From positions 17,979 to 81,978 of the forward strand of contig JAJPHD010000013.1 of NCBI GenBank assembly GCA_021325455.1: DNA of 64,000 nt. Direction: 5' to 3'. This DNA is from Actinomycetota bacterium. GTDB lineage: Bacteria > Actinomycetota > Acidimicrobiia > Acidimicrobiales > JAJPHD01. The notes beneath the pieces are model-generated. The model was not told the DNA's origin, made no database searches, and saw only the letters and a program-made list of their open reading frames with translations. Positions 15,883-23,364 of the stretch are shown piece after piece. How positions within the stretch are numbered: the stretch's first letter is position 1; every line of letters begins with the position of its first letter. The translations under genes and the position numbers were made by a program.

Positions 15883-16838
15883 CAGGCGTGCCCCACGTAG
15901 AGGATGAGGATGGCCAGGACGGAGAGCAGGAAGGCGGCGGCCATGAACTCGGTGATCTTGAACAGGCGCAGCTTGGAGAACGAGTTGTCGATGAGGGCGA
16001 AGAGGAAGCCCACACCCAGGGCCTTGCCGAAGAAGATGGGGATGGCGAGCAGCACCGACGAGGCGTCCCGGGTGCTGGACAAGCCCCAGGGGGCGGCGAA
16101 GACGTTGATGAGCAGCACGTAGAGGATCACCTGCTTCATGGCCGATCCCCACTTGAGGAGGGCCATGGCCGCTCCGGAGTGCTCCAGGGTCCGGGCCTCG
16201 TCGATCATGCCGAACTCGAGGGTGCTGGAGTGGGTCTCCACGGGGATGCGGGCCGTGTCGGACAGCACGGCCAGGAAGAAGGCGAAGGCGGCCAGGATGT
16301 GGGAGGGGCGCACCGCCTGGCCCAGCGAGGCCCGGGCCGTGGCCGCCTCGGCGTAGGGGAGGTCCGTCGTGGTGATGATCGCCACCACGAAGGTCACGAA
16401 GAGGATGGTGGGCTCGATCAGGGCGGCGAAGGTCATGGCCCGGCTGCTGCCCAGCTGGGCGTAGGGGCCGCCGGTCTCGGCCGCCGCCACCGAGATCGAG
16501 AAGGCGGCCAGGGCGAGGAAGAAGGCACCACCCAGGATGTCCCCCATGTAGCCGAGCGGGAGGCCGAAGGTGGTGAGCTCGGGGATGAGGAGGGGGACGA
16601 TCAGGTAGCAGGTGAAGGCCACCACCGGGGCGGCCAGGAACACCCAGCTGGCCTGCTCGGGGACCAGGGTCTCCTTGCTGAAGAGCTTGGCCAGGTCATA
16701 GTACGGCTGCAGGATGCGGGGCCCACGCCGGCCCTGCAGACGCGCCTCCATGTGGGAGATGGCTCCGGAGAGGAAGGGGGCGAGGCCCACCACCATCAGG
16801 TCCTGGACCAGCTGGATCGTGTAGACAGACAGCTCCAC
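15882..16838 (-). CDS. HycD/NuoH-like membrane anchor subunit
   Basis: 318 residues, eight helices. Clear family motifs: EARLQGRRGPRILQPYYDLA and KLFSKE near the N-terminus (the loop that docks the soluble arm) and DTARIPVETHSSTLEFGMID with EARTLEHSG in the middle, which holds the conserved acidic residues near the quinone or electron-acceptor cavity. It is the first gene of the six-gene operon; the GTG at 16838 is preceded by a GGGAGG Shine-Dalgarno sequence 5-6 nt away. Conservation is high compared with the soluble subunits, which implies that the membrane arm still works. Confidence 0.9.
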   Translation of the reverse strand: MELSVYTIQLVQDLMVVGLAPFLSGAISHMEARLQGRRGPRILQPYYDLAKLFSKETLVPEQASWVFLAAPVVAFTCYLIVPLLIPELTTFGLPLGYMGDILGGAFFLALAAFSISVAAAETGGPYAQLGSSRAMTFAALIEPTILFVTFVVAIITTTDLPYAEAATARASLGQAVRPSHILAAFAFFLAVLSDTARIPVETHSSTLEFGMIDEARTLEHSGAAMALLKWGSAMKQVILYVLLINVFAAPWGLSSTRDASSVLLAIPIFFGKALGVGFLFALIDNSFSKLRLFKITEFMAAAFLLSVLAILILYVGHA

Positions 16839-16992
16839 CCACGCCTCCCGCTAAGGGAACACCGACTTGGGTAGAGGCCATCAGCACGCTGGCGGTTCGG
16901 GCAGAACCCACCGGAGCCTCATCCGGTCGGGCCAGCATACCGAGGCGGGACCGGGCCGTGCGACATCGCCCCCCGGTGGCCACCTCCGGTCG

Positions 16993-17020
16993 TTGGCCCG
17001 GGGCCGCCCCGGGTTAGGGT
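16993..17020 (+). promoter_or_regulatory. Promoter of the LLM oxidoreductase gene
   Basis: TTGGCC (16993-16998) and TAGGGT (17015-17020) are spaced by 16 bp, and the ATG follows 9 nt after the -10 hexamer, so the leader would be only about 2 nt. The 191-bp region between this gene and the divergent hydrogenase-like operon (16839-17029) otherwise shows only the Shine-Dalgarno sequence of the latter. Confidence 0.45.
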
Positions 17021-17029
17021 CCAGGCCCC

Positions 17030-17959
17030 ATGGAGAGCGGCTCGGCCATCGAGACCGGCCTCGGCTTCCTTCCCGAGGCTGGCCCTACCCGGGAGGTCTG
17101 CCGGATCGCCGAGGAGGGCCCTTGGGACTACCTCGCCACCGGGGAGCACATCATGTTCCATGGGCCGGCCACCAACGGGATGGTGGCCCTGGCGTGGGCA
17201 GCGGGACAGACCAGCCGGGTCAGGCTCCTCACCAGCATCACGCTCGTGCCCCTCTATCCGCCCGTGCTGCTGGCCAAGCAGGCCGCCGAGCTGGACCGGC
17301 TCTCGGGCGGCCGGCTGGCCCTGGGGGTGGGCATCGGGGGGGAGAGCCCCCTCGAGTTCGGCGCCGCCGGCGTCCCCCGCCATGAGCGGGGCGCTCGCAC
17401 CGACGAGGCTCTGGTCGTGGCCAGGCGCCTGTGGACGGGCCAGGAGGTGACCTTCGACGGGAGGTTCTGTGCGTTCGAGGCAGGTCGCCTCCAGCCGCCG
17501 CCGGCCCAGCCCGGCGGGCCTCCTGTCTGGGTGGCCGGCCGGGCCGAGGCCGCCGTGCGGCGGGCAGGGCGCCTGGGCGATGTCTGGTACCCCTACCTGT
17601 ACTCCCCCGAGCGCCTGGCCAGGAGCCTCGTCCTGCTCCGGCAAGCCGAGGCCGAAGCGGGGCGGCCGCCGGGGTCGGTGGGGAGCGCCGTCTTGTGCTT
17701 CGTCAACGCCGGGCCCGACGCTGCTGGCGCTCACCGCGAGGCCGTGGCGGCGGTCAGCTACACCTACCAGACCGATTTCAGCGGCGCACCGGGGCGCTAC
17801 CTGGTGACGGGGACGCCGGCCATGGTGGCCCGCCGGCTGGCCGAGCTGGTCGAGGCCGGGGCCGGGAAGGTCGTGCTGCAGCCCAGCTGCCCTCCGGAGG
17901 AGGCGGTGACCCAGAGCCGGCGCCTCGGGGAGGAGGTGGTGCCGGCACTGAGAGGCTGA
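17030..17959 (+). CDS. LLM-class (F420-dependent type) flavin oxidoreductase
   Basis: 309 residues with the luciferase-like monooxygenase barrel: ETGLGFLPEAGPTREVCRIAEE, the TGEHIMFHG strand, VRLLTSITLVPLYPPVLLAKQAAELDRLSGGRLALGVGIG (the most diagnostic stretch), and WVAGRAEAAVRRAGRLGDVW. In actinomycetes this family uses F420 or FMN; the cofactor and substrate cannot be told from the sequence. It is a single gene with its own promoter, convergent with the EamA gene. Confidence 0.82.
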   Translation: MESGSAIETGLGFLPEAGPTREVCRIAEEGPWDYLATGEHIMFHGPATNGMVALAWAAGQTSRVRLLTSITLVPLYPPVLLAKQAAELDRLSGGRLALGVGIGGESPLEFGAAGVPRHERGARTDEALVVARRLWTGQEVTFDGRFCAFEAGRLQPPPAQPGGPPVWVAGRAEAAVRRAGRLGDVWYPYLYSPERLARSLVLLRQAEAEAGRPPGSVGSAVLCFVNAGPDAAGAHREAVAAVSYTYQTDFSGAPGRYLVTGTPAMVARRLAELVEAGAGKVVLQPSCPPEEAVTQSRRLGEEVVPALRG

Positions 17960-17989
17960 GACGGCGGCTCCTCCCCGGGGGCCGCCCTG

Positions 17990-18892
17990 TCACCGCCGGG
18001 CGGGCCGAAGCCGCCGCCTGGGGGATGGGAGCGCCTCGGAGACGGCGATGCCTGCCAGCACCAGCCCCGCCCCCACGGCCGCCAGGGGCCGGAGAGGCAC
18101 CCCGGTGGCCAATCCCACCATGGCCGCCGTGACCGGTTCCAGCATCAGGAGCAGGGCTGCTCGCGAAGCGCTCAGCCGGCGCTGGCCCCAGGTCTGGAGG
18201 ACGAAGGCCAGCACCGAGGCGACCACCGCCGTGTAGAGAGCGGCCAGGAGGGCGCCCCCGCTGAGGCCGTAACCGCCGTAGAAGAAGCCAGGGACGAGGG
18301 CCCCCACACCCACCACCGCCAGCTGGATGGCGGTGAGCCGGACGGGGTCGTGGCGGGAAGCGACCCGGGCCAGGACGACCAGGTTGAGGGCGAACCCGAG
18401 CGCGCACCCCAGGGTCAGCGCCTCACCCAGACCGAGGGTGGGCCTGGCCCCGGTCAGCAGGTACAGGCCACCGCCGGCCAGGGCCGCCCCCGCCCACACC
18501 CGGGCCCGGGGCCAGCGCTTCCAGGCCATGGCCGACAGCACGGGCACGATCACCACCAGGAGGTCGGTGATGAAGGCGGACACCGACGATGTGACCAGGC
18601 GCAGGCCCGCCGTCTGCAGCAGGTAGCCCGCCAGGAGCGGCACCCCGGCCGCCACCCCCGCTCCCCACTCCCCGGGCGTGGCCGGCCGCCGCCAGGCCAC
18701 CGGGGCCAGGATGGCGGCGGCGATGAGGAACCGTACGGCTACGAAGGGCACCGGGCCTGCCCCGCTCAGAGCCCCCTTCACGACCAGGAACGTGCTCCCG
18801 AACAGGACGGCTGCCCCGGCCACGGCCAGCTGGGAGCACAGGCGGGTCCGCCCTTCTCCCGCGTGGGCGCTGCGGTCGGTACACTGGAGCAC
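17990..18892 (-). CDS. EamA/DMT-family transporter
   Basis: 300 residues, ten hydrophobic helices in two EamA repeats: AAVLFGSTFLVVKGAL with PFVAVRFLIAAAIL in the first, ALYTAVVASVLAFVLQTWGQRRLSASRAALLLMLEPV in the second. Such proteins export amino acids or other small metabolites. The GTG at 18892 sits 6 nt after TATACT (18904 to 18899 on this strand), so it is probably leaderless. It is divergent from an XRE-cupin regulator across a small dyad, a layout often seen when the regulator controls the exporter. The substrate is unknown. Confidence 0.85.
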   Translation of the reverse strand: MLQCTDRSAHAGEGRTRLCSQLAVAGAAVLFGSTFLVVKGALSGAGPVPFVAVRFLIAAAILAPVAWRRPATPGEWGAGVAAGVPLLAGYLLQTAGLRLVTSSVSAFITDLLVVIVPVLSAMAWKRWPRARVWAGAALAGGGLYLLTGARPTLGLGEALTLGCALGFALNLVVLARVASRHDPVRLTAIQLAVVGVGALVPGFFYGGYGLSGGALLAALYTAVVASVLAFVLQTWGQRRLSASRAALLLMLEPVTAAMVGLATGVPLRPLAAVGAGLVLAGIAVSEALPSPRRRLRPARR

Positions 18893-18897
18893 CAGTG
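18882..18897. promoter_or_regulatory. Operator-like inverted repeat between EamA gene and its regulator
   Basis: CACTGG and CCAGTG flank AGCA (perfect 6-bp arms). The repeat covers the EamA start codon and lies next to TATACT (minus) and TATAAC (plus, 18901-18906). It is the only dyad between the two genes and is a good candidate binding site for the XRE-cupin protein. Confidence 0.5.
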
Positions 18898-19494
18898 CAG
18901 TATAACGACCGGGACGCCCACTCCGACCTGAGCCGCCTGGCCCATGGCGTGGCCCGTACCGCCCGGGCGCTGCGCACCGCCCGGGGCTGGAGCCTGGATG
19001 CCCTCTCGGCCCGCTCCGGGGTGAGCAAGGGCGTACTGGTGGCCTTGGAGCAGGGCCGGGCCAACCCCAACCTGGCCACCCTGGTGCGCCTCACCGAGGC
19101 CTTCGGGGTCCCCCTCACCCACCTGCTGCAGATGGAGGAGGAGCCGACCGTCCGCCTGGTCAGCCCCGACCAGGCGGTCGTGCTGTGGAGGGGTGAGGCC
19201 GGGGGAAGCGGCACCCTCCTGGCCGGGAGCGATCCACCTCACGGGGTGGAGGTGTGGCGCTGGGTCATGGAGCCGGGCGAGGTCAAGGTGGGAGGTGCCC
19301 ATGCCCCCGGGACCCACGAGGTGGTCTCGGTGGAGAGCGGCAGGCTCACCCTGGTCGTCGACGAGGGGGCCTACGAGATCGGGGCGGGGGGGTCGGCCTC
19401 CTTCTCGGCCTGGCACGACCACCGGTACGAGAACCAGAGCCGGCGCCAGGTGCGCTTCGTCATGGTGGTCACGGTTCCCTCGCCGGAGGGGTGA
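18895..19494 (+). CDS. XRE-family regulator with cupin domain
   Basis: 199 residues: helix-turn-helix (about 18-75; WSLDALSARSGVSKGVLVALEQGRANP) followed by a cupin sensor domain (about 95-195; GTHEVVSVESGRLTLVVDEGAYEIGAGGSASF). Proteins of this build sense a small metabolite and control neighbouring transport or catabolic genes. The GTG at 18895 has no Shine-Dalgarno sequence and lies upstream of a TATAAC hexamer (18901-18906). An in-frame GTG at 18949 would still include the whole helix-turn-helix, so the start is uncertain. It is divergent from the EamA exporter, its probable target, and its 3' end overlaps arsC by 26 bp on the other strand. Confidence 0.85.
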   Translation: MQYNDRDAHSDLSRLAHGVARTARALRTARGWSLDALSARSGVSKGVLVALEQGRANPNLATLVRLTEAFGVPLTHLLQMEEEPTVRLVSPDQAVVLWRGEAGGSGTLLAGSDPPHGVEVWRWVMEPGEVKVGGAHAPGTHEVVSVESGRLTLVVDEGAYEIGAGGSASFSAWHDHRYENQSRRQVRFVMVVTVPSPEG

Positions 19495-19906
19495 CGGGTC
19501 CCGTTCCCCCGGTGAGCTGGGCCACGAGCCCCCTCACCCGTCGGTCGATCTCGTCGACGATGGGGCGGACCTGGTCGACCGGGAGGCCGGCCGGGTCCCT
19601 GAGGTCCCAGTCGAGATGCTGCGTGCCGGGGAAGACGGGGCACGTGTCGCCGCAGCCCATGGTGACGACCACATCGGCCGCTCGAGCAGCGTCCTCGGTG
19701 AGCGGTTTGGGGAACTCCTTGGAGGTGTCCAGCCCTTTCTCCTCGAGCACGGCGACGACGGAGGGATTGAGCTCTCTGGCGGGCTCTGAGCCGGCGGAGA
19801 GAACCTCGACGCGGCCGGCGGCGTGGTGGTCGAGCAGGACCTTGGCGGCCAGGCTCCGCCCCGAATTGTGGACGCAGAGGAACAGCACCACGGGCTTGGC
19901 GCTCAC
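19469..19906 (-). CDS. arsC: Arsenate reductase (low-molecular-weight phosphatase type)
   Basis: 145 residues. The P-loop FLCVHNSGRSLAA holds the nucleophilic Cys (CVHNSGRS, where the second Cys of the usual CVHNSCRS is Ser/Gly). MGCGDTCPVFPG supplies the resolving cysteines, and DWDLRDPAG is the acid loop. It reduces As(V) to As(III) with thioredoxin or mycothiol/mycoredoxin. The GTG start overlaps the acr3 stop as GTGA, so reduction and efflux are coupled, and it is the last gene of acr3-arsC. Its C-terminus ends with a Pro/Gly tail. Confidence 0.9.
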   Translation of the reverse strand: MSAKPVVLFLCVHNSGRSLAAKVLLDHHAAGRVEVLSAGSEPARELNPSVVAVLEEKGLDTSKEFPKPLTEDAARAADVVVTMGCGDTCPVFPGTQHLDWDLRDPAGLPVDQVRPIVDEIDRRVRGLVAQLTGGTGPVTPPAREP

Positions 19907-21024
19907 CGGCCGGCTCCCGCCTTGACGCTGCCAGGTCGGCGGTAGGAGCGCTGGCGTGCCCACAGGGCGACATAGACCAACGTCACGAGAACCGGGACCT
20001 CGATGAGCGGGCCGACCACCCCGGCCAGGGCCTGCCCGCTGGTGACCCCGAACACCCCGATGGCGACGGCGATGGCGAGCTCGAAGTTGTTCCCGGCAGC
20101 GGTGAAGGCCACCGTGGCAGTGCGCTCGTAGCCGAGGCCGATGGCCCGGCCCAGGAGGAACGACCCGAACCACATGATGACGAAGTAGGCCAGCAGGGGC
20201 AGGGCGATACGGGCCACGTCCCCAGGGTGGGTGGCGATGGTGTGGCCCTGGAGAGCGAAGAGGATGACGATCGTGTACAGGAGGCCATAGAGGGCGAACG
20301 GCCCCAGGCGGGGGAGCAGCCGGTTCTCGTACCAGTCCCGGCCGCGGGCCCGCTCACCGATGATGCGGGTGAGGAAGCCGGCAACCAGCGGCACGCCGAG
20401 AAAGATGCCCACGGTCCCGGCGATGCGGCCCATGGACAGGTGCAGGCCCACCGTGGAAAGGCCGAGCCAGCCGGGAAGCACCTCGAGGTAGAAGTAGCCG
20501 AGGACGGAGAACATGAGGATCTGGAAGAGCGAGTTGAGAGCCACCAGGACCGCCGCCGCCTCCCGGTCGCCGCAGGACAGGTCGTTCCAGATGAGCACCA
20601 TGGCGATGCAGCGGGCCAGGCCGACGATGATCAGCCCGGTGCGGTAGGTGGGCTGGCCGGGCAGTAGCAGCCAGGCCAGGGCGAACATGACCGCCGGGCC
20701 GACCAGCCAGTTGAGGACCAGGGACAGGGCGAGCATGCGCCGGTCCCGGGTGACGGCGCCGATCTGGCCGTAGCGGACCTTGGCCAGCACCGGGTACATC
20801 ATCACCAGCAACCCGATGAATATGGGCAGGGAGGTCCCCGATGTGACCTGGATGGCGTCGAGGTGCCTGTTGAGGCCGGGGACGGCCCGGCCGAGCCCGA
20901 TGCCGGCCACCATGGCGGCGATGATCCACACTGGCAGGAAGCGGTCGGCCAAGCGGAGATGGGCCATCACCGGCCCCCCGGGCACGCTCCCCGGCGCCGC
21001 TCGCCGGGACACCACGTCGCTCAC
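19903..21024 (-). CDS. acr3: ACR3-family arsenite efflux permease
   Basis: 373 residues if the GTG at 21024 is used, or 354 from the ATG at 20967; neither has a strong Shine-Dalgarno sequence. Ten helices. Diagnostic stretches: RFLPVWIIAAMVAGIGLGR, LIIVGLARCIAMVLIWNDLSCGD (the conserved Cys that binds As(III)) and TAAGNNFELAIAVAIGVFG (conserved Glu). It exports arsenite. It is followed by arsC with a GTGA overlap and preceded by arsI, forming an arsI-acr3-arsC operon divergent from arsR. Confidence 0.92.
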   Translation of the reverse strand: MSDVVSRRAAPGSVPGGPVMAHLRLADRFLPVWIIAAMVAGIGLGRAVPGLNRHLDAIQVTSGTSLPIFIGLLVMMYPVLAKVRYGQIGAVTRDRRMLALSLVLNWLVGPAVMFALAWLLLPGQPTYRTGLIIVGLARCIAMVLIWNDLSCGDREAAAVLVALNSLFQILMFSVLGYFYLEVLPGWLGLSTVGLHLSMGRIAGTVGIFLGVPLVAGFLTRIIGERARGRDWYENRLLPRLGPFALYGLLYTIVILFALQGHTIATHPGDVARIALPLLAYFVIMWFGSFLLGRAIGLGYERTATVAFTAAGNNFELAIAVAIGVFGVTSGQALAGVVGPLIEVPVLVTLVYVALWARQRSYRRPGSVKAGAGR

Positions 21025-21064
21025 GTCCGGTCCCCGCCAGCGAGGGCGGCCCTCCGAGGGAGGA

Positions 21065-21502
21065 TCAGCGGCACGAGCTGGCCCGTGCCGCTGATCCCTC
21101 CGGCTCGGGACCCGTCGTGCAGCACCCCGGCGTGTCGAGGTCGTAGAGGACCGTGTAGATCTCCCACCGCTCCCCGCCGGGGGCACGCACCCACACCTTG
21201 TCCTGGAGGGCGTAGCAGCAGGCGGTGTGCTCCTCCACCGCAGTGGGCAGGCCCTGTTCCGCCAGGCGGGCCCGAGCGCCAGCCACCTCTTCGGTCGACT
21301 CCACCTCGACGCCCAAGTGGTCGAGCGTGCCGGGCCGCCGGTCGTGGTCCTCGATCAGGACCAGCTTGAGCGGCGGCTCGCCGATGGCGAAGTTGGCATA
21401 GCCGGGCCGGCGCTTGGCCGGGGTCGTGGCGAACAGCTTGGAGTAGAAGTCGACGGCCCGGTCGAGGTCGGCCACACTGAGGGCCAGTTGCACCCGTGAC
21501 AT
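21065..21502 (-). CDS. arsI: ArsI/CadI-type glyoxalase-fold protein (organoarsenical C-As lyase family)
   Basis: 145 residues of the VOC fold. The sequence follows the ArsI/CadI family closely: SRVQLALSVADLDRAVDFYS, AKRRPGYANFAIGEPPLKLV, TLDHLGVEVEST and TACCYALQDKVWV with the vicinal cysteines that bind trivalent arsenicals, then GERWEIYTVLYD. The ligand His (DHLGV) and Glu (WEIYT) are present. The family includes Fe(II)-dependent lyases that break the C-As bond of methylarsenite, as well as CadI proteins of unknown role. The tail also has a CC pair (DTPGCCTTG). First gene of the ars operon, just downstream of the operator region. Confidence 0.85.
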   Translation of the reverse strand: MSRVQLALSVADLDRAVDFYSKLFATTPAKRRPGYANFAIGEPPLKLVLIEDHDRRPGTLDHLGVEVESTEEVAGARARLAEQGLPTAVEEHTACCYALQDKVWVRAPGGERWEIYTVLYDLDTPGCCTTGPEPEGSAARASSCR

Positions 21503-21517
21503 CCCAACCCCCTGCTA

Positions 21518-21537
21518 GCATTGAGTCCGGTCAATGC
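21518..21537. promoter_or_regulatory. ArsR-type operator 1
   Basis: GCATTGA and TCAATGC form a perfect 7-bp inverted repeat around a 6-bp spacer, 16 bp upstream of arsI on its strand. Together with the second dyad nearby it fits a pair of ArsR sites controlling both directions. Confidence 0.6.
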
Positions 21538-21554
21538 ATTCATCTTAGTCGATG

Positions 21555-21572
21555 CAATGACGTTCGTCAATG
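21555..21572. promoter_or_regulatory. ArsR-type operator 2
   Basis: CAATGACG and CGTCAATG flank TT, with seven of eight base pairs complementary. It shares the TCAATG core with operator 1 and overlaps the ATG at 21570, which argues that the real arsR start is the GTG at 21585. Confidence 0.55.
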
Positions 21573-21584
21573 GAAAGGTGGGCG

Positions 21585-21959
21585 GTGGCCCGAAGAACCA
21601 GGCTGACGCCGGTGGAGCAGGAGGTCGAGTGCTGCCCCTCGGGGTTGTCCGTTCCACTCGCATCCGATGACGCCGCCGAGCTGGCCCGGGCCTTCGACGC
21701 CTTGGGAGACCCGGTCCGGCTCCGGCTCCTTTCCATGCTGGCGGCCGCCCCTTCGGGTGAGATCTGCGTATGCGACCTCGTGGGCCCGCTGGGCAGGACC
21801 CAAGGCACCGTCTCGCACCACCTGAAGGTCCTGGGTGAGGCCGGGCTGGTCCATGGTGAACGCCGGGGCAAGTGGGTCTGGTACTCCCTGGACCGGGACC
21901 GGCTCGCCGCTCTGAGAGACGCCATCGAGCCAGCCAGAGTGGCCTCCGAGGCCGGCTAG
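21585..21959 (+). CDS. arsR: ArsR-family arsenite-responsive repressor
   Basis: 124 residues with start GTG at 21585, chosen because GGAAAGG (21572-21578) lies 6 nt upstream, whereas the ATG at 21570 has no Shine-Dalgarno sequence and lies inside an operator dyad. Winged helix: LARAFDALGDPVRLRLLSML, then EICVCDLVGPLGRTQGTVSHHLKVLGEAGLVHGERRG. Cysteines in EVECCPSG near the N-terminus and in ICVCDL at the recognition helix are good As(III) ligands. It should repress the divergent arsI-acr3-arsC operon and itself until arsenite binds. Confidence 0.9.
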   Translation: MARRTRLTPVEQEVECCPSGLSVPLASDDAAELARAFDALGDPVRLRLLSMLAAAPSGEICVCDLVGPLGRTQGTVSHHLKVLGEAGLVHGERRGKWVWYSLDRDRLAALRDAIEPARVASEAG

Positions 21960-22213
21960 GAGCCCGTGAGGGTGAAGTCGACGATGATGCACTCCTGGTC
22001 CCCCACCACCCAGGCGTCATGGCCCGGGCCCACCCCATGGGCGTCCCCGGGTCCGAGGTCCAGCTCGGTCCCGTCGTCCATGGACACGTGCAGCCGGCCG
22101 GCCATGACGTAGCCGGTATGGGCCAGCTGGCACGAGGCGGAGCCCGCTGTCAGTCCGAGGGCTCGCATCTCCGCCTCCCTGCCCAGGAGGCGAGGGCAGA
22201 GCACCTGCACCAC
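21956..22213 (-). CDS. Small cupin-domain protein, probably truncated
   Basis: 85 residues, read from a GTG. The cupin half-barrel is clear: SCQLAHTGYVMAGRLHVSMD, DGTELDLGPGDAHGVGPGHDAW and CIIVDFTLTG. Relatives of this type usually have another 30 or so residues at the N-terminus that complete the barrel; here that part is missing and the open frame before it looks random. Its stop overlaps the arsR stop on the other strand by 4 bp. It is either a shortened variant or a remnant. Confidence 0.5.
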   Translation of the reverse strand: MVQVLCPRLLGREAEMRALGLTAGSASCQLAHTGYVMAGRLHVSMDDGTELDLGPGDAHGVGPGHDAWVVGDQECIIVDFTLTGS

Positions 22214-22371
22214 CCGGCCAGTCTGCCACGCCCGGCCTTGCCCGGCACCGAAGCGCCGTAGCCTGGGACAGGCTGGGTCACCGGCGGACGAGGCACCGTG
22301 GCTGGCCGGGTGCGGATCTTGGCGACGGCCCTTCCCGGAGCTGGCCGGCTGATCTCACACTTCGACGTGCC

Positions 22372-22399
22372 GGCGCCCTTCGGGGCGCCTGAGAGGAGG
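22372..22399 (+). promoter_or_regulatory. UUCG hairpin and Shine-Dalgarno sequence before the second LLM gene
   Basis: A perfect 7-bp GC stem (GGCGCCC / GGGCGCC) closes a TTCG tetraloop (22372-22389) and is followed 4 nt later by AGGAGG (22394-22399), 7 nt before the GTG at 22407. The very stable hairpin directly ahead of the ribosome site could affect translation. No known riboswitch was recognised. Confidence 0.4.
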
Positions 22400-22406
22400 A
22401 CACCAG

Positions 22407-23210
22407 GTGCGCCACGGACTCTTCTGCCCCCCCTTCGACGCGCTGGCCGACCCGGCCACGCTGGCACGCCTGGCGGCCGCCGCTGAGGCAGCAGGCTGGG
22501 ACGGCATGTTCCTCTGGGACCACCTCCTCTACTCGGGCCCGGTGCGGGACATCTGCGACCCGTGGATATGCCTGGCGGCGATGGCGGCGGCTACCTCCCA
22601 GCTCGAGCTCGGGCCCATGGTCACCCCCCTCCCTCGCCGCCGCCCGGCCGTGGTGGCCCGCCAGGCGGCGACCCTGGACCGGCTGGCGAGGGGCCGCCTC
22701 GTGCTCGGGTTCGGCCTCGGGGATGACTTCGTCGGCGAGTTCTCCCGCCTCGGTGACGTTGCCGACCCCCGAGTGCGGGCGTCCCAGCTGGACGAGGGTT
22801 TGGAGGTGCTGGCCGCCCTCTTGTCCGGCCGCCGCGTCAGCCACCGCGGGATGCATTACACCGTTGCCGACGTGAGCTTCCACCCCGGTCCCAGCCGGCC
22901 AGGGGGCATCCCGCTGTGGGTGGCGGGACGCTGGCCGCACCGGGCACCGCTCCGGCGAGCCGCCCGTCACGACGGGATCGTCGTCATCCAGATGGAGCGG
23001 CCGGCCCAAGTCGCCGAGCTCCGGGAGCGCCTGGCCGGCTACGGGGCCGACCTGGCCCGGTTCTCCGTGGTGGTCGTGGGCGGCCAACTCAATGAACCTG
23101 GGCCCTGGGAGGAGGCGGGAGTCGACTGGTGGCTAACGCAGGTCGGCCCCTACCGGATCGAACCGGGCCAGGTGCGCAGGATGGTCGAGGCCGGGCCGCC
23201 CACGACGTGA
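22407..23210 (+). CDS. LLM-class flavin oxidoreductase, short form
   Basis: 267 residues. The barrel is recognisable from RHGLFCPPFDALADPATLARLAAAAEAAGWDGMFLWDHLL, SQLELGPMVTPLPRRRPAVVARQAATLDRLARGRLVLGFGLG and GGIPLWVAGRWPHRAPLRRAARHDGIV. It is shorter than the usual 300-350 residues because the insertion before the last strands is trimmed. The GTG start is fixed by AGGAGG 7 nt upstream. Cofactor (FMN or F420) and substrate are unknown. Single gene after a hairpin-containing leader. Confidence 0.8.
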   Translation: MRHGLFCPPFDALADPATLARLAAAAEAAGWDGMFLWDHLLYSGPVRDICDPWICLAAMAAATSQLELGPMVTPLPRRRPAVVARQAATLDRLARGRLVLGFGLGDDFVGEFSRLGDVADPRVRASQLDEGLEVLAALLSGRRVSHRGMHYTVADVSFHPGPSRPGGIPLWVAGRWPHRAPLRRAARHDGIVVIQMERPAQVAELRERLAGYGADLARFSVVVVGGQLNEPGPWEEAGVDWWLTQVGPYRIEPGQVRRMVEAGPPTT

Positions 23211-23364
23211 CGGGCCCGGCCTCGAGCACGGCATGGCGATCTTCGACGCTCTCGGCAGCTACCTGGCGTTCCGAACCCGTCGTGGACGACCCTCGGTCCT
23301 CGACTGGCCCTCCCCGGTGTCGAAAGTACGCCGACCTGGACCATGCACCGCAAAGGAGAATGTC

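Noticed and set aside
9302..16838. Calling this operon a working NiFe hydrogenase or formate hydrogenlyase
   Set aside because: Both CxxC pairs of the large subunit and the proximal cluster ligands of the small subunit are missing, and no formate dehydrogenase or maturation genes are nearby.
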